Positions 1 through 12,690 of a DNA stretch of 64,000 nucleotides are shown here, piece after piece. The first letter of the stretch is position 1; the number at the start of each line of letters is the position of its first letter. Made by a program: the position numbers and the translations under genes. Source of the stretch: Actinostola sp. cb2023 (taxonomy: Eukaryota > Cnidaria > Anthozoa > Actiniaria > Actinostolidae); assembly GCA_033675265.1 (NCBI GenBank), contig JAUJYZ010001546.1:984501-1048500 (forward strand), read 5' to 3'. The notes beneath the pieces were generated by a model. The model was not told the origin of the DNA and ran no database searches. It saw only the letters and a list, made by a program, of their open reading frames with translations.

Positions 1-127
1 GTGTCTACCAATATGCTTCTTTATGTGTCTACTGGATACATCATGCGTCTGGATTCAGTATGCATCTGGATATGCATTATACGTCTGGATGCATTATTTG
101 TCTGTAGTATAATTATATTATTTAGCC

Positions 128-2258
128 TTAAAACATTATTTCTGAAAGCAGAACTGGATCATTGTTTAGGCTGTGGAATGTTTCATGTTTAAACTGTCCC
201 TTCTCGTCACAAAGTGTATGAGCCATCTTGTCAATAGCGATTGTGGAGAGAACTGCCTGCACATATGCCTCTATCAAATCATCCAAACCCAGGCCAACCT
301 TGTAGAATTCACTGCAGTCATATCGAATCAAACGAGCAGTATCTGAGAGTTCCACGAGCCGTCTGGATTCTTGAACGAAAGATTGGTCATGTAAGCATCG
401 GTTTGATTGGTTCTTTCACCAAAGACATCAACAATCGGGCGAGATGCTCGTCTTGAATACAAACCAATGGGTTTCAACCCTGTAGGAGTTGAACTGAGCA
501 TCACGCGTATATCATACACGTAGACAATTCCCAGATCTGACGGAATGGTCCCGATGTGATAAAGCTTACCTTTGGCATTGTGGTTATTATTTTGACAGGT
601 GTACGCCCCTATGAATTGTTGGACTATAAAGAGATCATAGGGATGGTCTTGCTTCAGAAAGTCTTGTAGCTCTTGTTCGTTCTTTACGATGTAGACTCCT
701 TGACCTGCGTTGCTGTATGGGACCTTGATCACAGCTTGGCCACCCATTTCCTTCACTATATTTGCAATATCACTCTTGTGCACATCACATATTGTATATG
801 GTGTATTAATGGCCAAACCACTCCCTTCTAATTCTTGGTTAAACCTGCTGTAGGCCTTTGCCGCAAGTAACTTATTTCTCCCTCCAGCCAAACACGCAAT
901 AGGAGGATTGACAATGAGAGTCTTTGTCGAGATTGGAAGACGATTCCATGGGCGTTGAGTGACATAGCGGAACGCTGCTCGGATGGGGTGCCACTCTCGG
1001 TCTTCTCCAATGACGTACAAGACACCGTCACGGAACTCAAAGAATGGACTAGAAGTGTTGTCATATAGGCAGGTACAAAATGGACTTCTTCATCAAAGAC
1101 ATCAGCCATAGTATGAGCATAGCCTGTAGTTTCTATCGGGTTCTTATCATAAATGACTGCTAATTCCCCTTCGATTGGCTCTCTCTTATCCAGCGCAGTG
1201 TTGAAAGTACGCTGTATAAAAGTATGATAACCTCCTTGTTTCTGTTCTTCATCCAGAAGAGGCATGTACTTCTGATCTTCTGGACAGGAGTTGTTTTCGA
1301 TGATTACCATCTTCTTGTGGCCATCTTCCGTAGTAACTTTCATAACATCAGAACCTGTAATTTTAAAAAGAACAGATAGTGAAATAAAGTAACTTAAAGG
1401 CCGGTGCAAACGCTTCCAACAACATCGTTGGCTGTTGGGAGGGTTTGCACACCTAGTCCAGAACTGGACCCAGTTTTATTTATCGCTCTGTCTGAAGAAA
1501 CGCGCGCAAAAAAAAAAAAATGGGTCGAGTACATAAAACACACCCTGTCCCAATATATATTTTGTTTTGTGGTCGTTGAAGTGTGGATCCAACAATGTTG
1601 TGATCCGTTTACACACTACCACCAACAACTGTCAGCAATGTTGGGCGTTGGGAACGTTACCACCTGAGCTAATAACATGTTGTATTATCTACTTTGGAAA
1701 GAAGCCCTGAGACTTCAACGGGATTCGAACCCATGACGGCCTTCGCGATACTAGTGGAATACTCTTCCAAGTGATGAAGCCTCGTCGAGGGCAGACCAAT
1801 AGTGCGTTTATTATATATATCCCGCCCGTCATAGCATGGTGTATAGTAGTATGAACTGCCGGCATGAAATACATTAAAGAATCGAAAGTGTCTTTGCTTC
1901 TTTCTCAAGTAACTGTTATTGCACTTCGAGGGTCTTTCTGTTCTTTAATTTCTTTCATCCGCAGTTTACACGTGTATCTTCACATATCATCACCTGCCCA
2001 GGTGAAATATCTGGATTGGTAGGTCAACCATTTCTCCAACACTTCTTTGTTTGCTGTAGGATGGAGCATGCAGTAACGTCTCACAATACACGAAGTGTCA
2101 AGACCTAAGAAGTACTTCACTACTGAATCAATAGGTTTTTCATATCCTTTATGGACCCAGTGGTTGTTAGGTTCAAAGGAATTTGGTTTGATGAGCCTCG
2201 AGTGAATTTCTGGCACCACTATGGATGGTCCTCGCTTCTCAGTGTTCGATGTCGTCAT
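128..2258 (-). CDS. ATP-grasp-like protein, two coding exons, two frameshifts
   Basis: Minus-strand gene. Exon A is 2258-1994 (ATG at 2258; a good acceptor at 2285-2284 suggests an earlier exon). It ends CAG|GTGATG in phase 1. Exon B begins at 1354 after TTACAG and ends at the stop at 130-128. Allowing for two frame corrections the product is about 496 residues. The central part reads AVIKVPYSNAGQGVYIV, then a hydrophobic FIVQQFIGA strand and YDIRVMLSS, the pattern of an ATP-grasp fold: nucleotide-binding strand, glycine-rich loop, then the DxR metal/ATP region. The substrate is unknown. Frame breaks: near 1062-1067 (an apparent extra TA) and near 354-360 (an apparent missing base). Protein-like sequence continues across both, so this is either a young pseudogene or a draft-assembly indel problem. 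The ATP-grasp call is by pattern, not by search. Confidence 0.65.
1354..1994 (-). other. Intron of the ATP-grasp-like gene, filled by two small repeats
   Basis: Intron bounded by a CAG|GTGATG donor and a TTACAG acceptor, phase 1. It holds a degenerate inverted-repeat element at about 1399-1663 (AACAATGTTG-like motifs near both ends) and a tRNA-derived SINE at about 1676-1800. Confidence 0.6.
1676..1800 (-). mobile_element. tRNA-derived SINE fragment
   Basis: On the minus strand a tRNA-like head can be read: a weak A box (CACTTGGAAGAG), an anticodon-arm-like TAGTATCGCGAAGG, and an exact RNA polymerase III B box GGGTTCGAATCCC, followed by a non-tRNA tail (TCAGGGCTTCTTTCC). The sequence does not fold as an intact tRNA and has no CCA-adjacent acceptor stem, so it is a SINE rather than a tRNA gene. 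Confidence 0.6.
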
Positions 2259-2282
2259 AATGTCTGGAAAAGCGGGTTGGGT

Positions 2283-4057
2283 GCTAAACAACACAAGATA
2301 AGCTTAGTTACACAACAGTTTCATTCAGTTGACAATGAATTTGATAATAATAATAATATAATAATAATAATATAATAATAATGATGATAACGTAGCGATT
2401 GCAAAAAGAAAGACAAATTAAATCAATCATGGAATCGAGGTATAACTGCGCATGCTCTGAATACACCTGATCATCATGGACCCTTCTCGAAACGCCTAAT
2501 AGCAATATGGGCCGAAAGATCTAAAGGGATAAAACTCAACGACAAGATGAGGCTTATGGGAAAATATAAGTTCATTACTGCTGGGATGTGGTGCCGATAA
2601 CAGGGAAAACTACGAGCTACGTGAATTTTCTCTCTGGCAATGATGTCGGTTGTGGCCTTCTAGATGATTCTCCTAGCTATAGGGAATATAAATGCTCTAG
2701 AGATATAGAACTAAATAAGTATATATGCACAGCGACAATTAAAAACTAAAATGAAGTATATACAACAGGTTGCGAAGCCTGAACGAGTTAACATGGCCAA
2801 CAAGTAGGGCCATTAAAGTATGTTATATTGGATCTCCACATGAAAACGACAATAGCGTGCAAAGCCAAAACATTGCCAGGAGGGCAAAATTTGAAATAAC
2901 ACTAAATGTTCGCCAATGCTGCCAAACGGCTCACGCTAGGAGCAGGAGAAATCTGAAATAGCAAACCATTAACACTGAAATGAAAAGCGAAACGGCTAAC
3001 GTTAGGAAAAGGGCAGAACATAAAATAACAAGCCATGAATACATGACACCTCCGCAAAACAAAGCGACTAACATTTCCAACAGGACAACACGCCATAATG
3101 AAAACAGGGCAAAGCCAAGCGGCTAGCTTCACGAGTAGGAACTGATACTGAAAACAAAGTACATGCAAAGTCAAAGACAATTCGAAACCATAGGCCAAGT
3201 AATGACAGAATTCGAACGTTGTAAGAGGGTGAAGAGCCCAATGTAGAGTTGAAAACCAGAGAGAAATGAAAACGAACCTCTACTATCTATTTATCGATAC
3301 AAATGAACTTGTAATATTATGTAAAAGTGCAAATAAAGTATTCTTCTTCTATTCTTCTTCTTCTTCTACTATAACATTAACCGGAGACTTGAACTTCAGC
3401 AGATTTCAGAACTTGAGGGATCGATAATGGCTTGTGCGAGGGAGCTTGAGTATCAACTGTTAAGGGAGGCTCTCTGGTATCGGTTCATTATTCAAGCTCT
3501 GGCTGGCTAGGACTGATTACAATTTGAGGTGCGGTCACTTTTATAGTGATGCGCACTAGCTGTCTATCATTATATCAATGTCAGTTTGATCTAGGTTCGT
3601 GATTATACTATGTAGTTCTAGATTACAATTATCAAATACGCAGTTAAGTCGTACAAGTAATCTAAATATTTTATATAGTTAACTTTTGTAATACTGCAAC
3701 AAAGTTATCCTGCTGGATAGTGAAAATTATAAGTTATCTGATTGTGTCAAAATATTGTAAGTGGGAAATAGGAAAGAAGTTCTGACGAAGTATAGTGCCT
3801 TTGGGCGTGGTAGATAATTGTGTGTCAACAATGCTAAAATATAGGAGGAGACTGAATGATAAGAAAATAGGAAATTGATCTAGAATACAATCTGGCATTA
3901 ACTTATCAATAAATGAGAGGAATGTAGTTGTTTTATCTAAAAGTGTTTTGAGAATACACAGCAATTAACAGTGTCGGTAAAATCAGTAATTCTCATTGTT
4001 GTGTAACACAACTATGGTACGTTCAGCTTCGCTCCTTAGGCAGAATGGCATTATGCC
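2283..4057. other. Intergenic stretch without a recognisable gene
   Basis: Contains a short (TAA/TAATA)n microsatellite at about 2338-2384. From about 2840 to 3190 there is a degenerate tandem pattern of roughly 65-70 bp in which AAGC.AACGGCTAACG-like words recur. A (TTC)n tail follows AATAAA at about 3333-3370. No coding sequence was found. Confidence 0.4.
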
Positions 4058-4064
4058 ACTGTGT

Positions 4065-5335
4065 CAGGAGCCCATTACTAGGAGCCTTCCTCTCCTATAA
4101 TAGGTCTGTACGACATCATTTGCACAAATTGAGCTAAAAATAGAACACTCATTATAAATTCCGCGCCAATGAACCAATCATGTCGCGTCTTACACAATAG
4201 GAATTTGACGTCAGATTCAACACTGATGGCAGCCGAAAGCGTACCGCCGTGTAGTTCTAGTGAAGAATCTGAATCTAGTGAAATTGCAGATCTGACAGTG
4301 TTGTCGTCTGACTTCAGTACTTCATCAAGCGAGGAAGAACAATGATTGAAAACATTAAAAACAAAACAACAAAAAACTAACTCCAGGTATTATTATTTAT
4401 ATCAAAACTTCAAGTGCGAGAACGTCTAAAAACAAAGCTAGCTCGGTTCAAAGACTTCAAAGGCCAGTTCAAAACCCGGCCAAAAAACCAACATCTTCTG
4501 CTCTTTCAGAGAAGGAATTCAACGATCTGGTATCATGGATAATCTGTTACGAAGAACCTAATTAAACTTGTGCAGGACTAGCAGTGAGAACCAAGCTATG
4601 AATATTCCAAACCGCCGGTGTGTTTTGCTAATTAGCATTTGTTGTCTGAAACGCAGCAAAATGAATCACGAACTCATGAAGTAGGATTTTGTCGAAAGAA
4701 CTTCGCCATACACTCAGTGATAACCCTCTTGTTTTAGTGTTCTTTGCCGCTCTTTAAGGCACGGTTCGTCGGTTCAAAGTTTCAGTTGTTTTTCGACAAT
4801 CGTTCGGCGAAGAAGTTATTTAGCAAAGTGCACATTTGTGTGGTTGGTTATGTCCACTGAAACTATATCAGTGATGATGAAGGTGATGGTTGCTTCATCA
4901 GAGTCGAAATGGCACTGTGAGAACGCTTCATTCTTACGAAGACTAAATTGTGAATCAAAAACCAACAGAACAAAGTTGATAAAACAAGAATAAACATGAA
5001 GCGATAGGTAGAAGAACGTAGAATTTCGCGACATCGTGAGTCGCCAAACTAAAAGTCACCACTAAGCGCTTTGGCATGCAGTTGTCAGTTTATTGATACA
5101 TGTGATACTATTGTACAGTTCGTCTCGTTCTTGTGCAGGGGAAAAATAGACTTGTACTTCCATGGATTAAGAATATCAATATTTTGGATCAAGTTCTCGC
5201 GTCTTCCGTTTGGCCGCCATTTATTTTTCAATTTGAAAGTCTTTGGAAATTTGCATATCTAAAAATAGCCCAATTTGTGCAAATGATGTCGTATGAACCT
5301 ATTACTAGAGGGAGGCTCCTAGTAATGGGCTCCTG
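4065..5335. mobile_element. TIR DNA transposon with 7-bp TSD, internally deleted
   Basis: Near-perfect terminal inverted repeats of about 75 bp begin CAGGAGCCCATTACTAGGAG at 4065 and end with the reverse complement at 5335. Both ends are flanked by ACTGTGT (4058-4064 and 5336-5342), a 7-bp target-site duplication. Inside the left end lies a 39-codon reading frame (4226-4345), apparently the N-terminus of a transposase. The rest is degraded. The superfamily is not assigned; 7-8-bp TSDs would fit P-like or hAT-like elements. Confidence 0.8.
4226..4345 (+). pseudogene. Acidic N-terminal fragment of a probable transposase
   Basis: An ATG opens 39 codons rich in Ser and Glu (runs such as SSSEESESSE and TSSSEEEQ) just inside the left TIR of the 4065-5335 element. 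A further in-frame-like stretch near 4489-4563 (ALSEKEFNDLVSWIICYEE) suggests the same protein continued beyond stops and a deletion. The placement next to a TIR is the main evidence for a transposase; no catalytic motif remains. Confidence 0.45.
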
Positions 5336-5342
5336 ACTGTGT

Positions 5343-6237
5343 CCATTCTCTTTTATGTGTGCGAGTGGAGACCGCTGAGAATAGTTTCGAGCGACGTTAC
5401 GTTTCGTACACTATATTAATATATTCTGACGTACTCTACTGTCAAGACGTCACACTGCAGGCTCAATCAGTTTTGTGAAACTTTGGCAAAGAATATACAA
5501 TTTGTTCACCATATTTTTGTGCTCTCTATCATGTTTATAGGAATATCGACTGATATACTTTGTACCATTGCACGCTAGGAGTAATCGGTTTGGAAGTCAG
5601 CAAACGTATCATTTTAATGACTTTAATGGTTTGCTCCAAAGCTCCATCATTTTTCGGAAAGATCAGCAATTAATATGCGCCCCTTGTTAGCCTGAAAAAC
5701 TATATAGCTTTGTGAAGCGTTCCTCTCCAATTGAACTGAGATGAAGAATGATAAAAAGACAAAATGAAATTTCAGTTGTGTCTACGCTAATCGAAAAATT
5801 CGATAAAAATAAATACCATAAAAACTTTATTCGCACCGCCAGCGTAAAAACAACGGTCATTTTTATTAAAATGTAAGCCGTCTCGCTCCGCAGAGTTGAC
5901 GAACACGAAAAAATATATTTCTAATCTGGAAGCAATGGCTCTGTCACGAAATTAGGAATAAGTTTTGCTTACTTTTGTTTAGTTACTCCTTAGAGAATAT
6001 TTAATTAGTCTAGTTGCACATAATTTATGTAAAGAATGTTTAATGTCATATATCATTGTTTGTATAGTTACATCATTGCATTGTTTGGTTACATCATCGT
6101 ATTGTTACAGCCTTCACTATATAAAACAGTACAAAACAAAATACGGCACTCCTTAAAGCGAACTTAAAGAAGAGAAGAAGACAGTTCAACTGCTCTCAAC
6201 TCCGCTGGAACTCGGCATCCACAAGCAGAGCATTGAC
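5343..6237. other. Intergenic, nothing recognised
   Basis: AT-rich sequence without a convincing coding region. About 80 bp near 5510-5590 resembles 28190-28280 in the same orientation, suggesting an old dispersed repeat. Confidence 0.35.
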
Positions 6238-6242
6238 TGACC

Positions 6243-6499
6243 CAGGGACGGATCCAAGGGGGGGGCATGGGGGGCCGGTGCCCCCCCCCCCCCCCCCCCC
6301 CCCCTCTTTGAGTTGGGCCCGATACATATTCGCCCACGTTTCCCCACCATTTGATGCCCAGAATGGATGGAAATTGCATTTTCGAGCTTCTAGATTTCAA
6401 AATTTTCTGGGGGGCATGCCCCCACACCCCCCTAGAAGAAGGCGCCTTATGGCCCCTTAGTGGTGCACCCCCCTTTCAAAATCTCTAGATCCGCCCCTG
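6243..6499. mobile_element. hAT-like MITE, CAGGG(A/G)CGGATC ends, 5-bp TSD
   Basis: The left end reads CAGGGACGGATCC; the right end is the inverse of CAGGGGCGGATCTAG. The flanks are TGACC and TGGCC, a probable 5-bp target duplication with one mismatch. The interior holds G runs and a C24 run (6281-6304). A second element with perfect ends of the same family sits at 32334-32811. The homopolymer makes spurious proline/glycine reading frames. Confidence 0.65.
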
Positions 6500-6504
6500 T
6501 GGCC

Positions 6505-7667
6505 CCCATACTGCGATAGTGAAACCAGACGTGGTCAAACCTAGTAGTACACAGTAAAGAAGAGTCCAGAGAACAAGAAATGAGAAGTAAGGAAGAAAGG
6601 TACACTGAGGATTACAATACTCGAGTCGAGATACAAAGTTTTCTCTAGACGCAAGAAGAAATATTGTATTGTACGGACAAGATAAACGTTTACAGAACTA
6701 TAAGATACAAGGAGTTGGAAGAGTGACAGATACAGACAACATAAGAACATTCAAGCTAAGTATTCAATCAGTACTCAAGGCAAACCGAAATTAATACAAG
6801 GCGAATTTGAACATTGAGTCAAGCATATTTAGATAGAGTAAACCAAGTTATGTCAAGTCGTTATCATAAGTAAGATTACCAAGTCATTTAGTTGTTTCGT
6901 TTCGTTTTCCATTTTGCACTGTTTCGTATTGATAGTATAACTTTAGTCGTATTAGTAAATAACTCGTGGTATATAGTAATAAAATCCTTTGTGTTTATGT
7001 GTGTGTTTATTCACTTTTGGGGAAGGTTTGAGTTCTCGGGAGGCTACGGTGACGCCCAGACGGAGTTGGTTACAGGCTCCCCCTCGCGAAGGTGAAAAAA
7101 TACCGTCTTCTTTAAATTGATAGGATATAAATTGTTCACAATACACCACGGTTCTGTTCAGTAGCCATGAACAATGCGGTTCCAAGTCAACGTTTTATGA
7201 ACGCCTACCTCGATTGTTCATGGGTACTCAATAGAACCGTACGTGGTGTATTTAGATCCCGTAATTTGACATTTTCAAACTAGTCTTAATAACGTTAAGC
7301 AAACTATTTTCTTTCAAAAAATAAGCGTCATGACCCTTTACTCCTGTGAAGTTTGAGTCTCATTTTAGGAACAACCGAAATTGAATTCTCAATGAAAGAT
7401 AAATACATCACAGATATGTTCACTAAACGATAGTAACAGATGTGCAGCAAAAAGGATGAAGTAATAGTGACTAAATGATCGCAAATAACGACTAAGGAAA
7501 TTTAATGAATAATTTGCAAAAACTGTATCAAAATTGAATGCAATTTACATCGAATTTTATTTGAAAACGGTGTCAAACGACATAGAATAATAATAAGAAT
7601 ATAATGGCGGATATATATGGGATAATTGTAAGGGTTTAGTCAATATTTATAACCTACCTCTGTTGAG
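6505..7667. other. Intergenic, nothing recognised
   Basis: No gene seen. Around 7130-7255 a short imperfect inverted repeat (CACCACGGTTCTGTTCAGTA against TACTCAATAGAACCGTACGTGGTG) flanks about 70 bp, a possible small MITE. Confidence 0.35.
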
Positions 7668-8260
7668 TTCAGTGAAGGTCTGGTAGAATACGCGGAGTGC
7701 GGAGTGCGGAGTGCGGAGTGCGGAGTCACGTTAGAAAATCATGGCGTGGTAGACTCCGCGTTTTCTACCAAAGTTGAAAACGCGGAGTCCTAAAAAATGA
7801 AATGAAAAAACTGTTTGAAAAGACCGTCCTTTTCACATGGGAACCAGTTACACGTCACAGTCACACGCTGTCATTCGATGTCAATCTTAAATCAGTTTCG
7901 AACAATGGAATGTAGAACTAACTACATAAATTAGAGCACCGAGGTAGTGAATGCTGCATTCCCGCTGCATTGTCCTATCATCTTGGATCACTGGAAATGG
8001 TACGCCGTCAGCATATTTCACTATCTATCTACGTGATATTCAGGTGAGTTTACTACAAATGTTGATTTCTTTACTGTATTAAACGTAGTGCTTGTAGAAC
8101 ACAATTTCCGGGACATGACGTCATGCAGATATGAAATAGTAGACCGTGATTTGATCTCTTGATACTTCAAGGTAGGAATATCGGCAGCTAGGTGCGGATT
8201 TAGGGGATGCAGGGCGCTAACGTAGGGAGGGTGGGGCACGGGGGTCACGTGCCACCCTAA

Positions 8261-8451
8261 ATTTGCTCCGCATAGAAATAAATAAATTTGCTCCGCATAG
8301 AAATAAATAAATTTGCTCCGCATAGAAATAAATAAATTTGCTCCGCATAGAAATAAATAAATTTGCTCCGCATAGAAATAAATAAATTTGCTCCGCATAG
8401 AAATAAATAAATTTGCTCCGCATAGAAATAAATAAATTTGCTCCGCATAGA
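8261..8451 (+). repeat. 25-bp minisatellite, 8 copies
   Basis: Eight nearly identical units of GCTCCGCATAG plus AAATAAATAAATTT (25 bp). Because 25 is not a multiple of 3, the array reads open in several frames on the minus strand and produces repetitive pseudo-proteins; these are not genes. Confidence 0.95.
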
Positions 8452-11400
8452 AGAACTGAATGGAACTACATGTAGTTTTGTGAGCTGTTTAAAATTTGGT
8501 TTCATAAAGATCAGTTTAGCATTGAATTAATAAAGACTGTTTGTTTCTTTTTGTTTGTTTGTTGTTGTTTTTATTCTGGGTGCCTCCCCTCCCCCCTTCC
8601 AATTTCTGGGTCCTCGCTACGCCCCTGGTGCAGGGTGCGCGCACAATCCTCCCCCTCTTCCTCTCAGATGAGGTTTTCCTCATTAAATGAAGCTGTCGTT
8701 CATTCATTCACTGATATCCAGTGGGACAAGTAATGTTTTTCAGTTCTGTACCGACTAGAATATCTTATCCCGATTCGATTGTCGATGCTGTTCAGTCAAG
8801 ATATATCCTTTCGGCGTTCAGCGTGAAAACAAATCAAAGACGTGAAATGACACGAAGGGTACTATTTCACGGCAGTAATGGATAGTAGCCAATAAGAACG
8901 TGTGGTTCTCACGGTAATTAATCGTTTTTATTTCAAAATCTGTAACATTGTGTAACATTGTGTGAATTACATATGTACGTTCAGTGCAGTGAGTGTGAAT
9001 AGACTGCATGTGTATACTTGAAACTGATCCCATGAGTGTAATTATATACCGTATAAAAGGAGCAGCAATCTCGTCCCCAGAGCCTGCGTTACTTTCGGCC
9101 AGCGACGAGAACGTAGGCTCTGGCATAATCCATTTTTGAGACAATTTGATTGGCTATTCCATTTTAGAAACTACGCACGCGCAAGATTCCGGAAATGAAA
9201 TATATCCAATGAACATTGAGTTGTCAAAACAACCCGGTGTCCCAACTTCCGTTCAAAACAAAAATTAACATTTTTCAACGGTTTCATTGACATGTTATTT
9301 TAAACATGTCGCCTCGATCTGCAATATTAAAATATCTAAGCACAGAGAAAAATCCAGTTTATCTAAGCTTATATGTATCTCGAAGTGTCTTGGAAAGTTT
9401 TCAAACGAAGCTCAAAATTTACACGAAGCTTAAGAGTGATGGTTATTCAAAGAACATATGTCGATCGTAAATCTAATATTCTTTAGGCTAGCAACTGAAA
9501 GGCGGTGGCAATCGAGGTGCTTACGAAGGCGAAAGATTCAAAAGAAATACATTTGAAGGAGAGACAACAATAACTAGAGAAGATGAAGATGATAGATTCA
9601 AATAATTAACTGATATGTAAAGTAGACACGAGTAATTATACCCGTAGGAAGAACTGTTCGCGTATCCTTCTGCTGTAAAACCACTGCTTTTAATAAAGAC
9701 TTCAGTTACTGCGCTTCTTTCACTGTTGTATCTTCTTTACCAAGTGCTTTTAAAGCGTACTCTATTCCCTAATGAAACCTTTCGAAGGATTCCACTGAAA
9801 CTGAATCGACAATTTGAATCGACAACAACCAACTGCCCATTCTCGTACCCAGAGCACCTCGGTCGGTCGTTCCTTCTCCCGTCAGTGGCTCTGGTAACAG
9901 CCATTTCTAGGCCGATGTTGATTGGTCCAAATGTCAGCGCATGCGCGACTTTCATTTGAAACTTCTCAATCGTGATTGGTCAATCTATAACGATGCTCGG
10001 AGGTTTTTAGAAGAGAATCCTCTGCGCATAGGTATAACACACAAAGCTGACTCAGATGGATTTTCAAAATGGCGGACGGTCTGAATGGTGGTCATTGCTA
10101 CTATTTTCTGCTAAGAAACTGCAATGATTTTACTGGTCACAAAGAAAAACACACAAGTTTGGTTCTGTACTTGTTTTCGCTTCTCTTCTGTCGAGGCAAG
10201 TGATTAATTTACGCTATAAATTACCTCCTTCAACAACGGACTACGATACCGTTGAGACAGAACCAAATCAGTTGGCTTCGTTTCGGGTTCCTTTGCAAAA
10301 AAATAAGCATCCATATAAAATGTCGTGTTTTTGTGAATGTTAAAAGAGTACAGAACAAGATTGGTGGGGTGTATTTTCTTCCCTTCTCAGTAAATGTGCA
10401 GATAAAAGTACAATCTTGTAAAGACTAATAAATTACTTGCCATATCATGTTGTTGTATTTGAATAATACCCTGTGTATCATTTGCCCTATTTTTCCCCAA
10501 GGTAGACTCAGTGAAGTCTATTGATGAGAAATATTTCAGCATATTTCGTGTATCAGTAGTATTCTACATATATAATACATATATTTTAACATATTTTATA
10601 TTTTAGCTTTCTTTCTTTCTCTCCTAATATATTAAGTTAGCGTGTTTTGAAGATGTAGAAATGCTTCATTAAACCGTTATTATTATTTTATTTTTATTAA
10701 TTATTATTAAAAGGCTGTATGCATTCTTATATTTGAGACGGGAAGTACACTATGCTGTTGTTATCCCCTTGATTATATTTTATAAATAGAGGTTATTAGT
10801 CGGCTAAGCATTGAATACGTCTATAATACTGTGTAGTAAAAATTCACAGCCGTATTATATGCTTAGCCGGTTAATAAATTGTTTATTATATATTTTGTCA
10901 AAGAAACTAGCTATTCTGGTGAAAGAAAAACAACAAATTACAGTGAAAACTTGGAAATCTCTGTACGAGCGCACGCTAGCCAAAACTGTAGAATTTCTCA
11001 CGCTGATTGGTTAATTTTCATCACACGATTGTGCATGATTAAGTAACCACACAAAATACGGTCCCATATTTCGTGTGCTCTCGTGCATATTTCGTGCATT
11101 CTTTGACACAAAATACAATAAAGTAAAATATTTAACTTCACCTAGTGGGTACTGATCAGCATTACATGCAAAAATATAAAAGGACCTGTGAAGCACACAT
11201 TTTGGTCTAGGCCAGCCTGTGTTCTCTAAGGTTACTACAAATAAGAAGTCAACCTGGCCTCGGGACAATTCAATGAAACTTTTACAACTGTAATTTACAA
11301 GTGTAGCCATTGTTCTTGTAAAAGTTTTATTGAAAAGTGTCTGATTGGGAGGGTGGAGTAAATTTCAGCCTGCAGTTTCTAAATATACTTGCTTTTGCAT

Positions 11401-11800
11401 AGCACGCTCAATTCTGGGTGTCCTCTTGTTTTATTCAAGAATGTCATAAACATCTACATGTAATAAAAATAAATACTTCAATTTCCTTAATTTGCATACT
11501 CTTTCTGCAATCATGCACCTTTGTGTCACTGTCTACCCTACTACATGTAGCAGAGTTTTTTCTACTCACCAGGAAAGAGGTGCAGGGTAGCCACTGTCAT
11601 GCACATTATTGAAAAATCTCCAAATAAGTCTTAGGCATAATGACCATCTCTTTCCCTCTTTCCTTTCCCTCTGATTAAAGTGAAATACAAATGTTTATCT
11701 TAGCTACAATATCTAACCATGCAACTAGGAAAGGCTTTCTCAGTGAAATTTCTTTGAAAATACGGGCTCTGGTTGCATGGTTAAATAATAGTAATACATC

Positions 11801-12026
11801 CATCAATAGTTTGTATCATCAACCTGTGATATTTTATTTTAACCGAGCTTTCGAGCAACTTGCTCATCTTCAGGGTTACAGATGTTTCAAGTGTAATTCC
11901 AAAAATATTTTTGTAAAAGTATTTTTGGAATTACACTTGAAACATCTGTAACCCTGAAGATGAGCAAGTTGCTCGAAAGCTCGGTTAAAATAAAATATCA
12001 CAGGTTGATGATACAAACTATTGATG
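11801..12026. repeat. Near-perfect palindrome, about 110-bp arms
   Basis: The arm beginning CATCAATAGTTTGTATCATC reads to a centre near 11913 and returns as its reverse complement. Each arm carries GAAGATGAGCAAGTTGCTCG, a stem-loop word. The same palindrome occurs at 35657-35884 in copy 2 of the host element, with one arm base changed. Confidence 0.9.
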
Positions 12027-12266
12027 AATCTTCACACAACCTACAAGAATCTTCTTGAAATAGTAATACATTGTCAAAATGGATTTCTTGCAATAGTCTC
12101 TTTTCGCGTTCACAGATCCCCCAGAAACCGCTGTACTTATTGATATCAAACGCATTTGTACAGGGTTAGCCTCGAGTCAGTGAAAATTATCAAATACAAT
12201 GTATCAACAAGAACACGAAAAAATGTTTACATGAAACAATAGAAACATTTTTGAATTGCACGGACT

Positions 12267-12690
12267 GATGTTTTTCATGTTGTTGTGCTTAAGGCATGCC
12301 CGCCGCTATGCGGCGTGTCCCCCATGGGACCAATATTAGTCTTATATATACCACTCCTTCAAGTGTATTCGTCACTTGACGCTTCCAGTGCATTTCAGTC
12401 AGTAGTTCTGTTGTTACGTTTCTGCCAGTCCCTTAGTTTGCTTTTCCCGCAATTACACTCATTTAGTTCTAGTTGGACCGTGTCACTTACACATTTAAAC
12501 AGCCCTCGTTTATTCATATACTCGTTAACTTGTAACTAGTTATCGGTTCATCAACTCTCTACATTGTACACTATTACCTTATACTTTGAACACCAATAAA
12601 CACTGATTTGCTGGATGGCTACCCTCCAACTTGTATTGTCGTTATCACTTAAATATGAAACGTTTTCTATTCGGCTGAGCGAAGCGAAAG
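12267..12690 (+). mobile_element. Possible solo LTR present only in copy 1
   Basis: About 420 bp is present here but absent at the matching place in copy 2 (after 36121). It starts near TGTTGTGCTTAAGG, has a TATATATA word (12345), an AATAAA signal (12595) and ends near GTCGTTATCA, the order expected of an LTR. No clean target duplication was found; the right boundary adjoins a duplicated GAATAGAATTCTCTATTATT word. Confidence 0.3.

Noticed and set aside
8021..8505. Repetitive ORFs with FIYFYAEQIYLFLCGANL on the minus strand
   Set aside because: A 25-bp tandem repeat read in three frames.
11940..11990. Second hammerhead ribozyme (CTGAAGA ... GAAA)
   Set aside because: CTGANGA and GAAA are present, but the flanking strands (TGTAACC and AAAATAA) do not pair to form stem I.
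12267..12690. Complete LTR retrotransposon
   Set aside because: At most a solo LTR: no gag/pol, primer-binding site or second LTR nearby, and no target duplication.
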